From Streptomyces sp. KMM 9044 (lineage in GTDB: Bacteria; Actinomycetota; Actinomycetes; Streptomycetales; Streptomycetaceae): 64,000 nucleotides of DNA. The position numbers and the translations under genes were made by a program. How positions within the stretch are numbered: position 1 is the stretch's first letter; the number at the start of each line of letters is the position of its first letter. Of the stretch, positions 28,810 to 38,828 are shown piece by piece. The stretch lies in contig NZ_CP113910.1 of the NCBI RefSeq assembly GCF_024701375.2, forward strand, positions 2,046,001 through 2,110,000, read 5' to 3'. Below the pieces are notes generated by a model. The model was given only the letters and a program-made list of their open reading frames with translations, was not told where the DNA came from and did not search any database.

Positions 28810-29221
28810 GGGCAGTGTCCGTCATGGGTTCGGGTTCACGCTTTCTGGCGGGCCACGGGTTGCGCGGTGGCTGGAAGGTGGCAGCGGCACACCGGTCGGT
28901 CGCTCGATCGCGACAGGACGTCGGACGGGGCACGCGCCGACGAGTTTGACGGCAGGCCGGGCCTTTTCGCAACACCGGTCAAGAATTCAGCGTCCAGGAA
29001 CCCTGCGGTAATTTTCCCGCAGTCATGGCGCGGGACTGTGACGCATTGCGCTCCGACGTTTCGTCTCTCCCGCGCCCCGTCGGACTTCGTGGCGGACTTC
29101 GCGGCGGACTCCGAGGTGGACTTCACGGAGGGCTTTTTCCGGCGGGCGCGTGCGGGCGGACACCGGACAATCCCGTGCTGTTACCGCGGAATTGTTCCGA
29201 GATCATTGAGGAGGCCATTCG
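28810..29221. other. Divergent eccD/eccC spacer
   Basis: This 412-bp region between the two divergent start codons has no supported gene. It carries four 12-bp tandem units (29082-29129) and must contain both promoters, but no clear -10/-35 pair was picked with confidence. The eccC ribosome site GAGGAGG is at 29207-29214. Confidence 0.6.
29082..29129 (+). repeat. Four 12-bp direct repeats upstream of eccC
   Basis: Four head-to-tail units of the type GGACTTC followed by five variable bases lie about 95-140 bp upstream of the eccC start. They could be an iterated operator or simply slippage products. Confidence 0.6.
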
Positions 29222-32200
29222 TTGAGCGTGATCCTGTTCCGCAGGCCGGCGCGCCGCAGAGGACCGGAATTGCCTTCGGGGGAGCTGAGTCTCCAGGAAC
29301 CGCCGACCCTTCCGGAAGTCGTGCCGGACAGTTCCGCGGTATGGACATACTTGCCGATGGCACTGATGTCGGTCTCCATGATGCTGATGTTCATGCGGCC
29401 CGGCATGAGCCGGTCCAGCGGCGGATTCATCTACATCGCGCTCGGCGTGATGGTGATCGCGTCCGCCGGCATGATGCTCGGTCAGGTCATGCGGCGCAAC
29501 GGCGAGCGCAAGCAGCGGATGAAGGGCGAGCGCCGCGACTACCTGCGCTATCTGCGCCAGACCCGGCGCAAGGTGCGGGCGTCCGTCGTCGACCAGCAGC
29601 GTGCCCTGGCCTGGCGCCACCCCGAGCCCGACGCGCTGTCGTCGCTGGTGCGCAGCACCCGGCTGTGGGAACGGCGGGCGTCCGACGAGGACTTCGCGGA
29701 GGTCCGGATGGGCGTCGGCGACCAGCGCCTCGCGATGAAGCTGACGCCGCTGTCGACGAAGCCCGTGGAGGACCTGGAGCCGCTGTCCGCGCACGCGCTG
29801 CGCAGCTTCACCCGCGCCTACTCGACGGTGCGGGACCAGCCCGTCGCGATCTACCTGCGGGCCTGGTCGAAGGTGCTGCTGCGGGGCGAGGAGGAGCACG
29901 TGCGGGCTCTGGCGCGTTCCCTGCTCGCGCAGTTGGCGGTGTTCCACTCCCCCGACGACCTGTGGATCGTGCTGGGTGTCTCGGACGAGCGGCGCTCCGG
30001 GTGGGAGTGGGCGAAGTGGCTCCCGCACAGCCTGCACCGGCACGAGGAGGACGGCGCCGGGCCGACCCGCATGATCGCCTCCGCGTTCAACGAGCTGGAG
30101 GGCCTGCTCGGCGCCGAGTTCCACGAGCGGCCCGGCGCCGACCCGGACGCGGTGCCGGGGCGTGAGGAGCCGTACACGGTGATCGTGGTCGACGGGTGCA
30201 CGGTGCCCGCGGGCCACCGGTTCGACGGGCACGGGTTCCGCAACGCGGTGGTGCTCGACCTGTCCGGGGCCCTGGCCTGGAAGCCCGGACGGACCACGCT
30301 GCGGCTCGAGGTGGAGGAGAACGGCGTCGCGCTGGTGCGCACCGACCGGGACCGCAAGGAGCAGTCGACGGTGCTCGGCAGGCCCGACCGGCTGGGGCCG
30401 GTCGGGGCGCGTGCGCTGGCCCGGCTGCTCGCGCCGTACCGGATGAGCATGGGCGGCGACGACGCGAAGCCGTTCTCCGGCGACGTCGAGCTGACCTCGC
30501 TGCTGAACATCCCCGATCTGCACCGGCACGAGCCGGCCACGCTGTGGGAGCGGTACACGGGCAGTGCCCGGCTGCGGGTGCCGATCGCGGTCAGCGGTGA
30601 GGGCCGGCCGGTGGAGCTGGACATCAAGGAGTCCGCGCAGGGCGGTACGGGTCCGCACGGCATGCTCATCGGCGCCACCGGTTCCGGCAAGAGCGAGCTG
30701 CTGCGCACCCTCGTGCTGTCGCTGGCGCTGACGAACTCGTCCGAGACGCTGAACTTCGTCCTCGTCGACTTCAAGGGCGGTGCCACCTTCCTCGGCCTGG
30801 ACGAGCTTCCGCACACCTCCGCGGTCATCACCAACCTCGCGGACGAGGTGTCGCTGGTCGCCCGGATGCAGGACGCCCTGCACGGCGAGCTGATCCGCCG
30901 CCAGGAGCTGCTGAGGGCGGCCGGCAACTACACCTCCGCCCTGGAGTACGAGAAGGCGCGCCAGTCCGGGGTGCCGTTGCAGCCGCTGCCGAGCCTGTTC
31001 GTGGTGGTCGACGAGTTCAGCGAGCTGCTGTCCGCCCACCGTGACTTCATGGAACTGTTCGTGATGATCGGCCGCCTCGGGCGCAGCCTCGGGGTGCACC
31101 TGCTGCTGGCGTCGCAGCGGCTGGACGAGGGCCGTATGCACCAGTTGGAGAGCCATCTGTCCTACCGGATCGGTCTGCGGACCTTCTCCGCGATGGAGAG
31201 CCGGGGTGTGCTGGGGGTGCCGGACGCGTACGAGCTGCCCGCGCAGCCGGGTGCCGGTTTCCTCAAGAGCGGTGTCGACGCGCTGACCCGGTTCCGTGCC
31301 GCGTACGTCTCCGGCCCGTACCGGCGGCGGCGTGCCCTCGTGCAGGCGCAGGTGGCCCGTCAGGTGGTGCCGTGGACGGCTCAGTGGGTGGTGCCGCGCG
31401 CGCCCGCCGACCCGGATCCCGCGGGTGGGCCCGGCGAGGAGGAAGAGGCGGAGGGTCCCGAGGGGGAGGGCGGTGACGCGGGGAGCGGCGAGACGCTGCT
31501 GTCGGTGGCGCTGGACCGGCTGCGCGGTTCGGGGCCGCCCGCCCATCAGGTGTGGCTGCCGCCGCTGGACGCGCCGGCCACCCTGGACCAGGTCCTGCCT
31601 CCGCTGGCGCCTGACGCGCGCCACGGCCTGACGACGGCCGACTGGCCGCTGCGGGGCCGGCTCACCGTGCCGGTGGGTGTGGTGGACCGGCCGTTCGACC
31701 AGCTGCGCGATCTGCTGACCGTGGACCTGTCGGCGGCCGGCGGTCATGTGGCCATCGCCGGTGGCCCGCAGAGTGGCAAGAGCACCCTGCTGCGGACGCT
31801 CATCACCGGGCTGGCGCTCACCCACACTCCGCGCGAAGTGCAGTTCTACTGCCTGGACTTCGGCGGCGGCACGCTCGCGGCGCTGGACGGGCTGCCGCAC
31901 ATGAGCGGGGTGGCCGCGCGCGTGGACACCGAGCGGGTGGGCCGGACGATCTCCGAGGTGAGCACGCTGCTCGGCAGGCGGGAGCGGTTCTTCCTGGAGC
32001 ACGGCATCGACTCCATGCCCACGTACCGCAAGCGGCGGGCGGCGGGTGAGTTCCCGGACGAGCCCCACGGGGACGTCTTCCTGGTCATCGACGGCTGGTC
32101 GACCGTGCGCCAGGACTTCGACCGGCACCTTCCCACCTTCAACGCGCTGGCCGCCCGCGGGCTCAACTACGGCGTCCACCTGCTGATCACCACCGCCCGC

Positions 32201-33226
32201 TGGGTCGAGCTGTCGTCCTCGGTGCGCGACCAGACCGGTACGCGGCTGGAGCTGCGGATGGGTGACCCGATGGACTCGCAGATCGACTCCCGCAAGGCGG
32301 CGACGATTCCGCGCAGCCCGGGACGGGGCCTGACCTCCGACAAGCTGCACTACCTGTCGGCGCTGCCGCGCGTCGACGGGGTCGAGGACGCCGACGACCT
32401 CGCCGACGGGGTCGCGGGCCTGGTCTCGGCGATCAGCGAGAACTGGCCGGGGCCGACCGCGCCCCGGGTACGGATGCTGCCGGCCTCGCTGCCCGTCGAG
32501 GAGCTGCCCGAGCCACAGGGCGCTCAGGGCCTGCGCATCGCCATCGGCCTGGACGAGAACGAACTCGCGCCGGTGTGGCACGACTTCACCGAGAACCCGC
32601 ACATGATCGTGGTGGGTGACAGCGAGTCCGGCAAGACGAACCTGCTGCGGGTGATCGCCCGGGGCATCACCGAGCGGTACACCCCCTCCGAGGCCCGCAT
32701 CATGACGGTGGACTACCGGCGGGAGCTGGTGGAGAGCGTCCCGGAGCCCTACCGGCTCGGCCACGCGGTCTCCACGGACATGCTGAAGGACCTCGTGGAC
32801 GGGGCGGCCAGGGCGGTACGGCAGCGGGTGCCCGGCGAGGACATCGCGCCGTCGCGGATGCGGCTGTGCGACTGGTGGCAGGGGCCGCGGCTGTTCGTCC
32901 TGGTCGACGACTACGACATGGTCGGCAGCGGACCCATGTCGCAGCCGTTCGCCCCGCTGCTGGACCATCTCGCGCTCGGCCACGAGGTCGGCCTGCACCT
33001 GATCGTGGCGCGCTCCTCCGCGGGCGCCGGGCGCGGCCTCAACGAGTCGCTGCTGCGCCGGCTGCAGGAGGTCAACACGCCCGGCCTGCTGATGTCCTGC
33101 CCGCCCAGCGAGGGCTACCTCTTCGGCAGTGTGAAGGGCCGCGAACTGATTCCCGGCCGCGCGGTGCGCATAGCCCGCCGCAAGACCGTCCAGATCCAGA
33201 CCGCCCTGGTGGAGAACCCCAGCTGA
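29222..33226 (+). CDS. eccC: EccC, T7SS motor ATPase with three FtsK/SpoIIIE domains
   Basis: EccC (1334 aa) is the cytosolic motor that recognises Esx substrates. Two transmembrane helices (about 40-58 and 69-87) precede a cytosolic DUF domain and three ATPase units. Walker A motifs: GATGSGKS (484-491), GGPQSGKS (847-854) and GDSESGKT (1132-1139). ATPase 1 has a full Walker B (VVVDEF), whereas ATPase 2 (VIDGW) and ATPase 3 (LVDDY) lack the following glutamate. This matches the known picture in which only the first unit is the conserved hydrolase and the third binds the signal sequence. It is a single polypeptide, unlike the split EccCa/EccCb of some systems. The TTG start at 29222 is supported by GAGGAGG 7 bases upstream. 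Confidence 0.96.
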   Translation: MSVILFRRPARRRGPELPSGELSLQEPPTLPEVVPDSSAVWTYLPMALMSVSMMLMFMRPGMSRSSGGFIYIALGVMVIASAGMMLGQVMRRNGERKQRMKGERRDYLRYLRQTRRKVRASVVDQQRALAWRHPEPDALSSLVRSTRLWERRASDEDFAEVRMGVGDQRLAMKLTPLSTKPVEDLEPLSAHALRSFTRAYSTVRDQPVAIYLRAWSKVLLRGEEEHVRALARSLLAQLAVFHSPDDLWIVLGVSDERRSGWEWAKWLPHSLHRHEEDGAGPTRMIASAFNELEGLLGAEFHERPGADPDAVPGREEPYTVIVVDGCTVPAGHRFDGHGFRNAVVLDLSGALAWKPGRTTLRLEVEENGVALVRTDRDRKEQSTVLGRPDRLGPVGARALARLLAPYRMSMGGDDAKPFSGDVELTSLLNIPDLHRHEPATLWERYTGSARLRVPIAVSGEGRPVELDIKESAQGGTGPHGMLIGATGSGKSELLRTLVLSLALTNSSETLNFVLVDFKGGATFLGLDELPHTSAVITNLADEVSLVARMQDALHGELIRRQELLRAAGNYTSALEYEKARQSGVPLQPLPSLFVVVDEFSELLSAHRDFMELFVMIGRLGRSLGVHLLLASQRLDEGRMHQLESHLSYRIGLRTFSAMESRGVLGVPDAYELPAQPGAGFLKSGVDALTRFRAAYVSGPYRRRRALVQAQVARQVVPWTAQWVVPRAPADPDPAGGPGEEEEAEGPEGEGGDAGSGETLLSVALDRLRGSGPPAHQVWLPPLDAPATLDQVLPPLAPDARHGLTTADWPLRGRLTVPVGVVDRPFDQLRDLLTVDLSAAGGHVAIAGGPQSGKSTLLRTLITGLALTHTPREVQFYCLDFGGGTLAALDGLPHMSGVAARVDTERVGRTISEVSTLLGRRERFFLEHGIDSMPTYRKRRAAGEFPDEPHGDVFLVIDGWSTVRQDFDRHLPTFNALAARGLNYGVHLLITTARWVELSSSVRDQTGTRLELRMGDPMDSQIDSRKAATIPRSPGRGLTSDKLHYLSALPRVDGVEDADDLADGVAGLVSAISENWPGPTAPRVRMLPASLPVEELPEPQGAQGLRIAIGLDENELAPVWHDFTENPHMIVVGDSESGKTNLLRVIARGITERYTPSEARIMTVDYRRELVESVPEPYRLGHAVSTDMLKDLVDGAARAVRQRVPGEDIAPSRMRLCDWWQGPRLFVLVDDYDMVGSGPMSQPFAPLLDHLALGHEVGLHLIVARSSAGAGRGLNESLLRRLQEVNTPGLLMSCPPSEGYLFGSVKGRELIPGRAVRIARRKTVQIQTALVENPS

Positions 33227-33300
33227 TGCTCCCTTCCCACCCCGCGCTCCACCCCGCGCTCCACCCCACCGCCGGCCGGGCCCCGGCCCGGCCGGCGGCC

Positions 33301-33363
33301 GGGCACGCGGGGCACGCGGGGCACGCCGGGCACGCCGGGCACGCCGGGCACGCCGGGCACGCG
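33301..33363. repeat. Seven 9-bp tandem repeats (gggcacgcg/c)
   Basis: Seven contiguous 9-bp units differ only in the last base (G or C). They lie 75 bp downstream of the eccC stop, in the convergent spacer. Confidence 0.85.
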
Positions 33364-33883
33364 GGGCGCGGGAGCGGAACGGGCGGGGCCGTACCGGCTC
33401 CGGCGACAAGCCCGTGTGTCGTGGTCCGCACGGCCTGCGGCCGTCCGGCCCCGCAGGCGGACTCGCCGCTCCGGGGCCGCCGAAGGCATCGGGGCGCACA
33501 CCGCCCCGGCACCGTCACGGCGCGGCCGGGCACCCCGGCCCGGCCGCCCGCCGGGCTCCCGGCCCTCCCGCCCCGGGCCGAGGCCCTGAGCGGGACGGAG
33601 GCCGCCGGGACACCGGCCGAGGACACCCACACCCGCGCCGCCGGGCGGCCGTACCCGGGGAGGGGGCCCCTCCGACTTTCGCGGCACCGGTCGCGTTTCC
33701 CCGCGCACCGGCCCTTCCCGTACCCGGCCACCGCCCGGCCGGGTGTCGCCGGGCCGGCGGCCTGCGTCGAGGCCGGGGGCGGGGCGGGGAGCACCGGGGC
33801 GGCGGTGGCGAGCCACCACGTCATCAGCCGTGCTGTCCCCGGGCTGCCGTCGTGCCCGGGGACGGGTTCGCGGCTCCGGGTGT

Positions 33884-33928
33884 GCCGGATGCGCCGGATG
33901 CGCCGGATGCGCCGGATGCGCCGGATGC
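33884..33928. repeat. Five 9-bp tandem repeats (gccggatgc)
   Basis: Five perfect 9-bp units lie about 90 bp downstream of the mycosin stop codon. Their unit is unrelated to the other 9-bp array in the same spacer. Confidence 0.85.
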
Positions 33929-34014
33929 GCTTCGACGTCCGCCCGCCCGCCCCGGCCGTCGTCCCTTCGGGCCCCGGCTCCCGGCCCGCTGTCGAAAGCG
34001 GTGCCGGGTGCGGG

Positions 34015-35268
34015 CTACCGGCCCGTGGGGGTGTTCCGGGTGCGGGGGCCCGGCGGGGTCCAGTTGCGGGCCCGGCCCCGGGGGACGACCGCGGCGGCGG
34101 CTGCGAGGAGGAGGACGAGCGCAAGGCCCGCCGCGGCGATGGTCAGGGAGCGCCGGTGGGGGGTCGGGTCGGCCGGGGCGGGCATGTGGGCCGGGACCGG
34201 CGCGGCCGGGGACGCCGTGTTCTGGTCCGGGACGACGGTCAGGGCGGCGTACGGGTCGAGCCGGGGTGTGTCCGACGGGTAGGCGGCGGCGAGGAGCTGC
34301 CGGGAGACCTCGTGTGCGGTCAGCTCGGGCCGGTAGGCGCGGACGAGGGCGGCGGCACCCGCGGTGCCCGCCGCGGCCAGCGAGGCGCCGGAGCCGATGT
34401 AGTGGCCCGTGCCTTCGGGCCCGACGCTGACCATGCCGCTGCCGGGTGCGGCCAGGTCGGGTTCGTGGGCGGGCGGGGCGTTCTTCTGCCGTACGCCGCC
34501 CGCCCCGAAGTCCACGACGGCCAGCACGTCCGGCACGGCGGCCGGCCAGTACGGCCCCTCGGGCATCTCCCCGTCGGGTCCGCGTTCCTCGCGGGTCACG
34601 GCGTCCGGGGCGGCGGGGGCGACGACCAGGGCGTCGCGCCGGGTGGCGTGGGCGACGGCCTCGGTCAGCTCGGCCCGTCCGGTGCGCAGCGCCTGGCCGA
34701 CGTAGATGACCTTCGCGCCGCGGTCCGCGGCCTCGCGGATGCCGAGCGCGGCACGTTCCACCGAGGGGACACCGCGGTCGTCGGTGCCCTGCAGGGCGAG
34801 GATCCGGGCCTCGGGGGCGACGCCGGTGATGCCGCTGCCCGTCCGGGGCGCGGCGGCGATGAGGCCGGCGGCGAAGGTGCCGTGGCCCACGCAGTCCTCG
34901 CCGGCGCCGTCGACGGCCGTCACCCGCCCGGACAGGCCGGGGACGCCGGGGGCGACGCCGGTGTCGACCACCGCGACGGTCACCCCGCCGCCGCGGGTGA
35001 TCCGCTGGGCCCGCGGCAGCCCGAGTGCGGTCTGCGACCACGCCGCCATGGTGGCCGTCTCGCCCGACTCCCCGGTGCAGGGATTGCCCTCGCCGAGCCG
35101 GACGGGCAGCGGGGGCAGCAGGGTGGTCCCCGGATCGTCGCCGGAGGTCGCCGACGGGGCTCCGGACGCGTGGGGCGCGGCCGGTGCGGCGAGGGCGGTC
35201 CCCCAGGTGACCGGCAGGACGACGGCGACGGCGACGGCCGGCGCGAGACGCGCACACCGGTATTTCAT
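34015..35268 (-). CDS. mycP: Mycosin-like S8 protease MycP of the T7SS
   Basis: The product is a membrane-anchored subtilase, 417 aa from ATG 35268. The chosen start gives a signal peptide (residues 1-28, cleavage after ALAA); upstream Mets at 35280 and 35289 add a poor N-terminus. The mycosin N-terminal extension (AWSQTALGLPRAQ) precedes the triad D102 (VVDTG), H129 (GHGTFAAG) and S296 (GSGASLAAAG). A C-terminal helix (about 365-385) anchors it. The Asn of the oxyanion hole, normally in AAGN, is not present: the site reads VVAPAAPDA. The INxS strand reads VIYVGQA. Mycosins stabilise the T7SS complex even when inactive, so this may be a structural copy with low activity (inference). It lies divergently from the AAA/beta-helix gene. 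Confidence 0.88.
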   Translation of the reverse strand: MKYRCARLAPAVAVAVVLPVTWGTALAAPAAPHASGAPSATSGDDPGTTLLPPLPVRLGEGNPCTGESGETATMAAWSQTALGLPRAQRITRGGGVTVAVVDTGVAPGVPGLSGRVTAVDGAGEDCVGHGTFAAGLIAAAPRTGSGITGVAPEARILALQGTDDRGVPSVERAALGIREAADRGAKVIYVGQALRTGRAELTEAVAHATRRDALVVAPAAPDAVTREERGPDGEMPEGPYWPAAVPDVLAVVDFGAGGVRQKNAPPAHEPDLAAPGSGMVSVGPEGTGHYIGSGASLAAAGTAGAAALVRAYRPELTAHEVSRQLLAAAYPSDTPRLDPYAALTVVPDQNTASPAAPVPAHMPAPADPTPHRRSLTIAAAGLALVLLLAAAAAVVPRGRARNWTPPGPRTRNTPTGR

Positions 35269-35399
35269 GACATTCCACATGAAGCGCATGATATGCACAT
35301 GACATGCTTGGGCGCACGCCGCGTCCACGGCCTGATCCACCGGACAGGCCCCGGGCACGGCGAGTCGAAGTCGCGGCAACACAAGGAGGTTCGAGGCGC

Positions 35400-38300
35400 G
35401 TGGCACGGCACATACTCACGGTCGACCCGGAGCGGTCGGACGGCTACCGGACGATCGGTGAGGCACTGGCCCAGGCGCGCACCGGGGCGGTGATCCGGGT
35501 GCGTCCCGGCCGCTACGCCGAGAACCTCGTCATCCGCAACCGGGTGACGATCGTCGGCGAGGGCGAGCCCGCCACGGTGGAACTCTGCCCACGGAGCGGC
35601 ACCGCCGTCAGCCTCATGGCCGACGCCGTGATGCTCAGCGGTCTCACGATCCGGGGCCGCGACAAGGAGGCGGCGGTCGTCGACGTGCCGGCAGGCCAGG
35701 CCGCCCTCGACGGCTGCACGGTGACCGGCGCGGGCTGGACGGCGCTGCTGGTGCGCGGCAAGGGCTCGCTGGCCGCCCGCGGCTGCCGGATCGGCAACCC
35801 GGGCGGCGCGGGGCTCGTCGACTCCTCGGAGAACGAAAGCATCGTCGAGGACTGTGTGTTCGAGAACTTCGGCACGTCCGCGGTGGTCATCGGCGAGACG
35901 GCCTCGCCTCTGGTGCGCGACTGCCGCATCCGGGGCGCGCGGGCCAACGGCGTCCTCGCCAGTGGTGAGGCCAGGGGCACCGTGGAGGGCTGCGACATCT
36001 CCGGCACCGACAAGCCGGCCATCGCTCTGGAGGGTCACAGCTCGACCCGGGTGCTGCGGTGCACCGTCCACCACACCTCGGTGGGCCTGCTGGTGTCGAG
36101 CATGTCCCGGCCGGAGATCGAGGAGACGACCTTCGAATCCATCGCGCAGAGCGCCGTCGTCGTCTCCGGCGGTGCCGACCCGCTGCTGGCCCGGTGCGTC
36201 ACCCGGCGCACCAAGAACAGCGGACTGCTCGTGCTGGACCGCTCGCGCGGCACCATGGAGGGCTGCGCGTTCCACAGTTCCACGGAGGCCGCGATCCGTG
36301 TCGTCGAGGGCAGTGCCCCACTGCTGCGGGACACCGTGGTGAGCGACTGCGCCGACACCGGCGGGGCGGTACTCCTCGCGGACGACTCCACGGCCGAGTT
36401 CGACCGTCTGGAGGTGCGGGACGCGGCGGGCGTCGGCATCGCGGTGCGTTCCGCCGCCAACCCCCTGCTGCGCCGGGCCCGGGTGGTCGGGGCGGGCGGC
36501 CACGGCATCGAGATCACCGACGACGGCCGCGGCCGGCTGGAGCACTGCGAGGTCGAGTCCGCGGGCGGCTGCGGCCTGAGCATCGACGACGACGCCGACC
36601 CCGAGGTCAGCGACACCGTGCTGACCTCCGCCGCCCGCTCGGGTGTCGTCGTCGGCGAGCGCGGCCGGGGCCTCCTGCGGGACTGCGAGGTCAACGACAG
36701 CGCCGACGCGGGCATCACCGTGCGGGACGGCGCGGAGATCACCCTGGAGCGGGTCAGGGTGAGCGGTGCGAAGGCCCACGGCATCCAGGTGGCGCACGGC
36801 GGCCGGGCGGCGCTCATCGGCTGCGAGGTCGTCGGCAGCACGGGCGACGGCGTACGGATCGACAGCGCCGAGCCGGTGGACGTCACCCGGTGCGTGGTGC
36901 GCGACAACCGCGGCGCGGGCCTGCGCCAGAGCCGTGCGAGCGAGCGGCTCTCGGTCGACCTGCTGACCAGCGCGGACAACGGTCTCGCGGACAGTTGGGG
37001 CGAGAGCGCCGATCTGGGCGGCGGGGACGGCGGCACGGGCGGCTCCGGCAGGGAGTCGGGGCCGCAGAGTCCGCTGGCCGAACTGGAGGCGCTCATCGGA
37101 CTGGACAACGTCAAGCACCAGGTGAACACGCTGGTCAACCTGAACCAGCTCGCGGAGCGCCGCCGCCGGCTCGGCATGCCGGTGCCGTCGATGAGCCGGC
37201 ATCTGATCTTCGCCGGGCCGCCCGGCACCGGCAAGACCACCGTCGCCCGCCTCTACGGCGGCATCCTGGCGGACCTCGGCGTACTGCGCAGCGGGCACCT
37301 GGTGGAGGTCGCCCGCGCCGACCTCGTCGCCCAGATCATCGGCGGTACGGCCATCAAGACCACCGAGGCGTTCACCAGCGCGCTGGGCGGCGTGCTGTTC
37401 ATCGACGAGGCCTACACCCTCACCCCGGAGGGCTCCTCCCACGACTTCGGCCGTGAAGCCGTCGACACCCTGCTGAAACTGATGGAGGACCACCGCGACG
37501 ACGTGGTCGTGGTGGCGGCCGGATACTCCGAACAGATGGAGTCGTTCCTGTCCGCCAACCCGGGTCTCGCCTCCCGCTTCACCCGCACCATCGAGTTCGA
37601 CAACTACGCGGTGGACGAGCTGGTGACCATCACCGAGTCCATGTGCGCCCAGCACCGGTTCGAGCTCGGACCGCTGACCCGTCAGGCCCTGTCCGTACGC
37701 TTCGAGGCGATGACGCGCGACGCCTCCTTCGGCAACGGCCGTGCGGCCCGCGGGGTGTTCGAGGACATGGTGGACCGGCAGGCGTTCCGCCTCGCGGCGA
37801 TGGCGGACCCGGCCGAGAACGACCTGACGCTGCTGCTGCCGCAGGACGTCGGGGACGAGGAGGCGGCGACCGTCGGAGGCGACGGCGGCACGGGACGGAC
37901 CGGGGACGACGCGGTCGACCCGATGGCCGAACTCGACGCCATGGTGGGCCTCGGCGCCGTGAAACGGGAGGTCACCGACCTGGTGAGCCTGCTGTCCAAC
38001 GCCCGGCAGAGGATCGCGGCGGGGCTGCCCGCCCCCCGGATCAGCAACCACCTGGTCTTCAGCGGGCCGCCCGGCACCGGCAAGACCACCGTCGCCCGCC
38101 TCTACGCCAGGCTCCTGCACTCGCTGGGGGTGCTCCCCCGCGCCTCCCTGGTGGAGGTGGCGCGGGCGGACCTGGTGGGCCAGTACGTCGGCCACACCGC
38201 GGCCCGCACCAAGGAGGTCTTCACGGGCGCGCTGGGCGGCGTGCTGTTCATCGACGAGGCCTACACCCTCACCCCCGAGGGGTCCTCCCACGACTTCGGC

Positions 38301-38732
38301 CGCGAAGCCGTCGACACCCTGCTGAAACTGATGGAGGACCACCGCGACGAGATCGTGGTCGTGGTCGCCGGATACACCGAGGAGATGGAGCGCTTCCTCG
38401 CCTCGAACCCCGGTCTGACCTCGCGGTTCTCCAAGTACGTGCAGTTCGAGGACTACAGCACGGACGAGCTGGTCACCATCGTGTCCCGGCACGCGGCCTC
38501 CTCCGGGTACGAGTGCGCCGACGACACCCTCGCGGCGCTGCGCGCCCATGTGGACGCCATCCCGCGCGACCGGTCCTTCGGCAACGCCCGGCTCGCCCGG
38601 CAACTGCTGGAGTCCATGATGACCAGCCAGGCCCGCAGACTGGGCGGGCTCCGGTCGCCGAGCCTCGCCGACCTCACCACGCTGCTGCCCGAGGACCTGC
38701 CGCCCGCGCGGCGGCAGCAGGCCGCCCTGTGA
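35400..38732 (+). CDS. Parallel beta-helix protein fused to two CbxX/EccA-type AAA+ ATPase domains
   Basis: This 1110-aa cytosolic protein starts at GTG 35400 after AAGGAGG. Residues 1 to about 530 are a right-handed parallel beta-helix of the NosD/pectate-lyase type, with many 20-25-residue coils and recurring turns such as GC-V and DSADAGI. Two AAA+ domains of the CbxX/CfxQ family follow, with Walker A at 606-613 and 889-896, each GPPGTGKT. Each is followed by a [11 protein letters not shown]alker B and a strongly conserved [22 protein letters not shown] block. EccA proteins of mycobacterial ESX systems carry one such AAA domain with a TPR N-terminus. Here the TPR part is replaced by a beta-helix and the AAA part is duplicated. 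A role as an EccA-like unfoldase or adaptor for the giant substrate is inference. Confidence 0.9.
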   Translation: MARHILTVDPERSDGYRTIGEALAQARTGAVIRVRPGRYAENLVIRNRVTIVGEGEPATVELCPRSGTAVSLMADAVMLSGLTIRGRDKEAAVVDVPAGQAALDGCTVTGAGWTALLVRGKGSLAARGCRIGNPGGAGLVDSSENESIVEDCVFENFGTSAVVIGETASPLVRDCRIRGARANGVLASGEARGTVEGCDISGTDKPAIALEGHSSTRVLRCTVHHTSVGLLVSSMSRPEIEETTFESIAQSAVVVSGGADPLLARCVTRRTKNSGLLVLDRSRGTMEGCAFHSSTEAAIRVVEGSAPLLRDTVVSDCADTGGAVLLADDSTAEFDRLEVRDAAGVGIAVRSAANPLLRRARVVGAGGHGIEITDDGRGRLEHCEVESAGGCGLSIDDDADPEVSDTVLTSAARSGVVVGERGRGLLRDCEVNDSADAGITVRDGAEITLERVRVSGAKAHGIQVAHGGRAALIGCEVVGSTGDGVRIDSAEPVDVTRCVVRDNRGAGLRQSRASERLSVDLLTSADNGLADSWGESADLGGGDGGTGGSGRESGPQSPLAELEALIGLDNVKHQVNTLVNLNQLAERRRRLGMPVPSMSRHLIFAGPPGTGKTTVARLYGGILADLGVLRSGHLVEVARADLVAQIIGGTAIKTTEAFTSALGGVLFIDEAYTLTPEGSSHDFGREAVDTLLKLMEDHRDDVVVVAAGYSEQMESFLSANPGLASRFTRTIEFDNYAVDELVTITESMCAQHRFELGPLTRQALSVRFEAMTRDASFGNGRAARGVFEDMVDRQAFRLAAMADPAENDLTLLLPQDVGDEEAATVGGDGGTGRTGDDAVDPMAELDAMVGLGAVKREVTDLVSLLSNARQRIAAGLPAPRISNHLVFSGPPGTGKTTVARLYARLLHSLGVLPRASLVEVARADLVGQYVGHTAARTKEVFTGALGGVLFIDEAYTLTPEGSSHDFGREAVDTLLKLMEDHRDEIVVVVAGYTEEMERFLASNPGLTSRFSKYVQFEDYSTDELVTIVSRHAASSGYECADDTLAALRAHVDAIPRDRSFGNARLARQLLESMMTSQARRLGGLRSPSLADLTTLLPEDLPPARRQQAAL

Positions 38733-38760
38733 GGCCGCGCCCGGCCGCGCGGTGAGGTGA

Positions 38761-38803
38761 GGGCGAACGCCCGCCGGAGGAACACACCGGCGGGCGTTCG
38801 CCC
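38761..38803. terminator. Bidirectional terminator hairpin
   Basis: Perfect 17-bp arms (38761-38777 and 38787-38803) enclose a 9-nt loop, between the convergent ends of the AAA/beta-helix gene and the ChW-like gene. Confidence 0.8.
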
Positions 38804-38828
38804 GTCTGTCGGACCCCTCACATCCCGC

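Larger units (their letters stand above)
33227..34014. other. 788-bp spacer between eccC and the mycosin stop, with two microsatellites
   Basis: The reading frames crossing this convergent spacer are Cys-Pro-Ala or Arg-Ile-Arg strings generated by the repeats, and no real protein was recognised. eccE, which accompanies these genes in some actinobacterial T7SS loci, was looked for here and not seen. The spacer contains 9-bp arrays at 33301-33363 and 33884-33928. Confidence 0.6.

Noticed and set aside
28836..29126. Possible 96-aa minus-strand gene in the eccD/eccC spacer
   Set aside because: No ribosome site, atypical codon use, and its N-terminus is just the translated 12-bp repeat.
29123..33499. 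Long minus-strand reading frame opposite eccC
   Set aside because: It is a shadow of eccC, whose own frame contains three ATPase domains and proper signals.
33301..33928. CRISPR-like array
   Set aside because: The repeats are contiguous 9-bp units without spacers, and no cas genes are present.
33072..34124. Possible gene between eccC and mycP (Cys-Pro-Ala and Arg-Ile-Arg strings)
   Set aside because: The unusual residues come from the 9-bp microsatellites, both ends overlap confident genes, and no EccE-like features are present.
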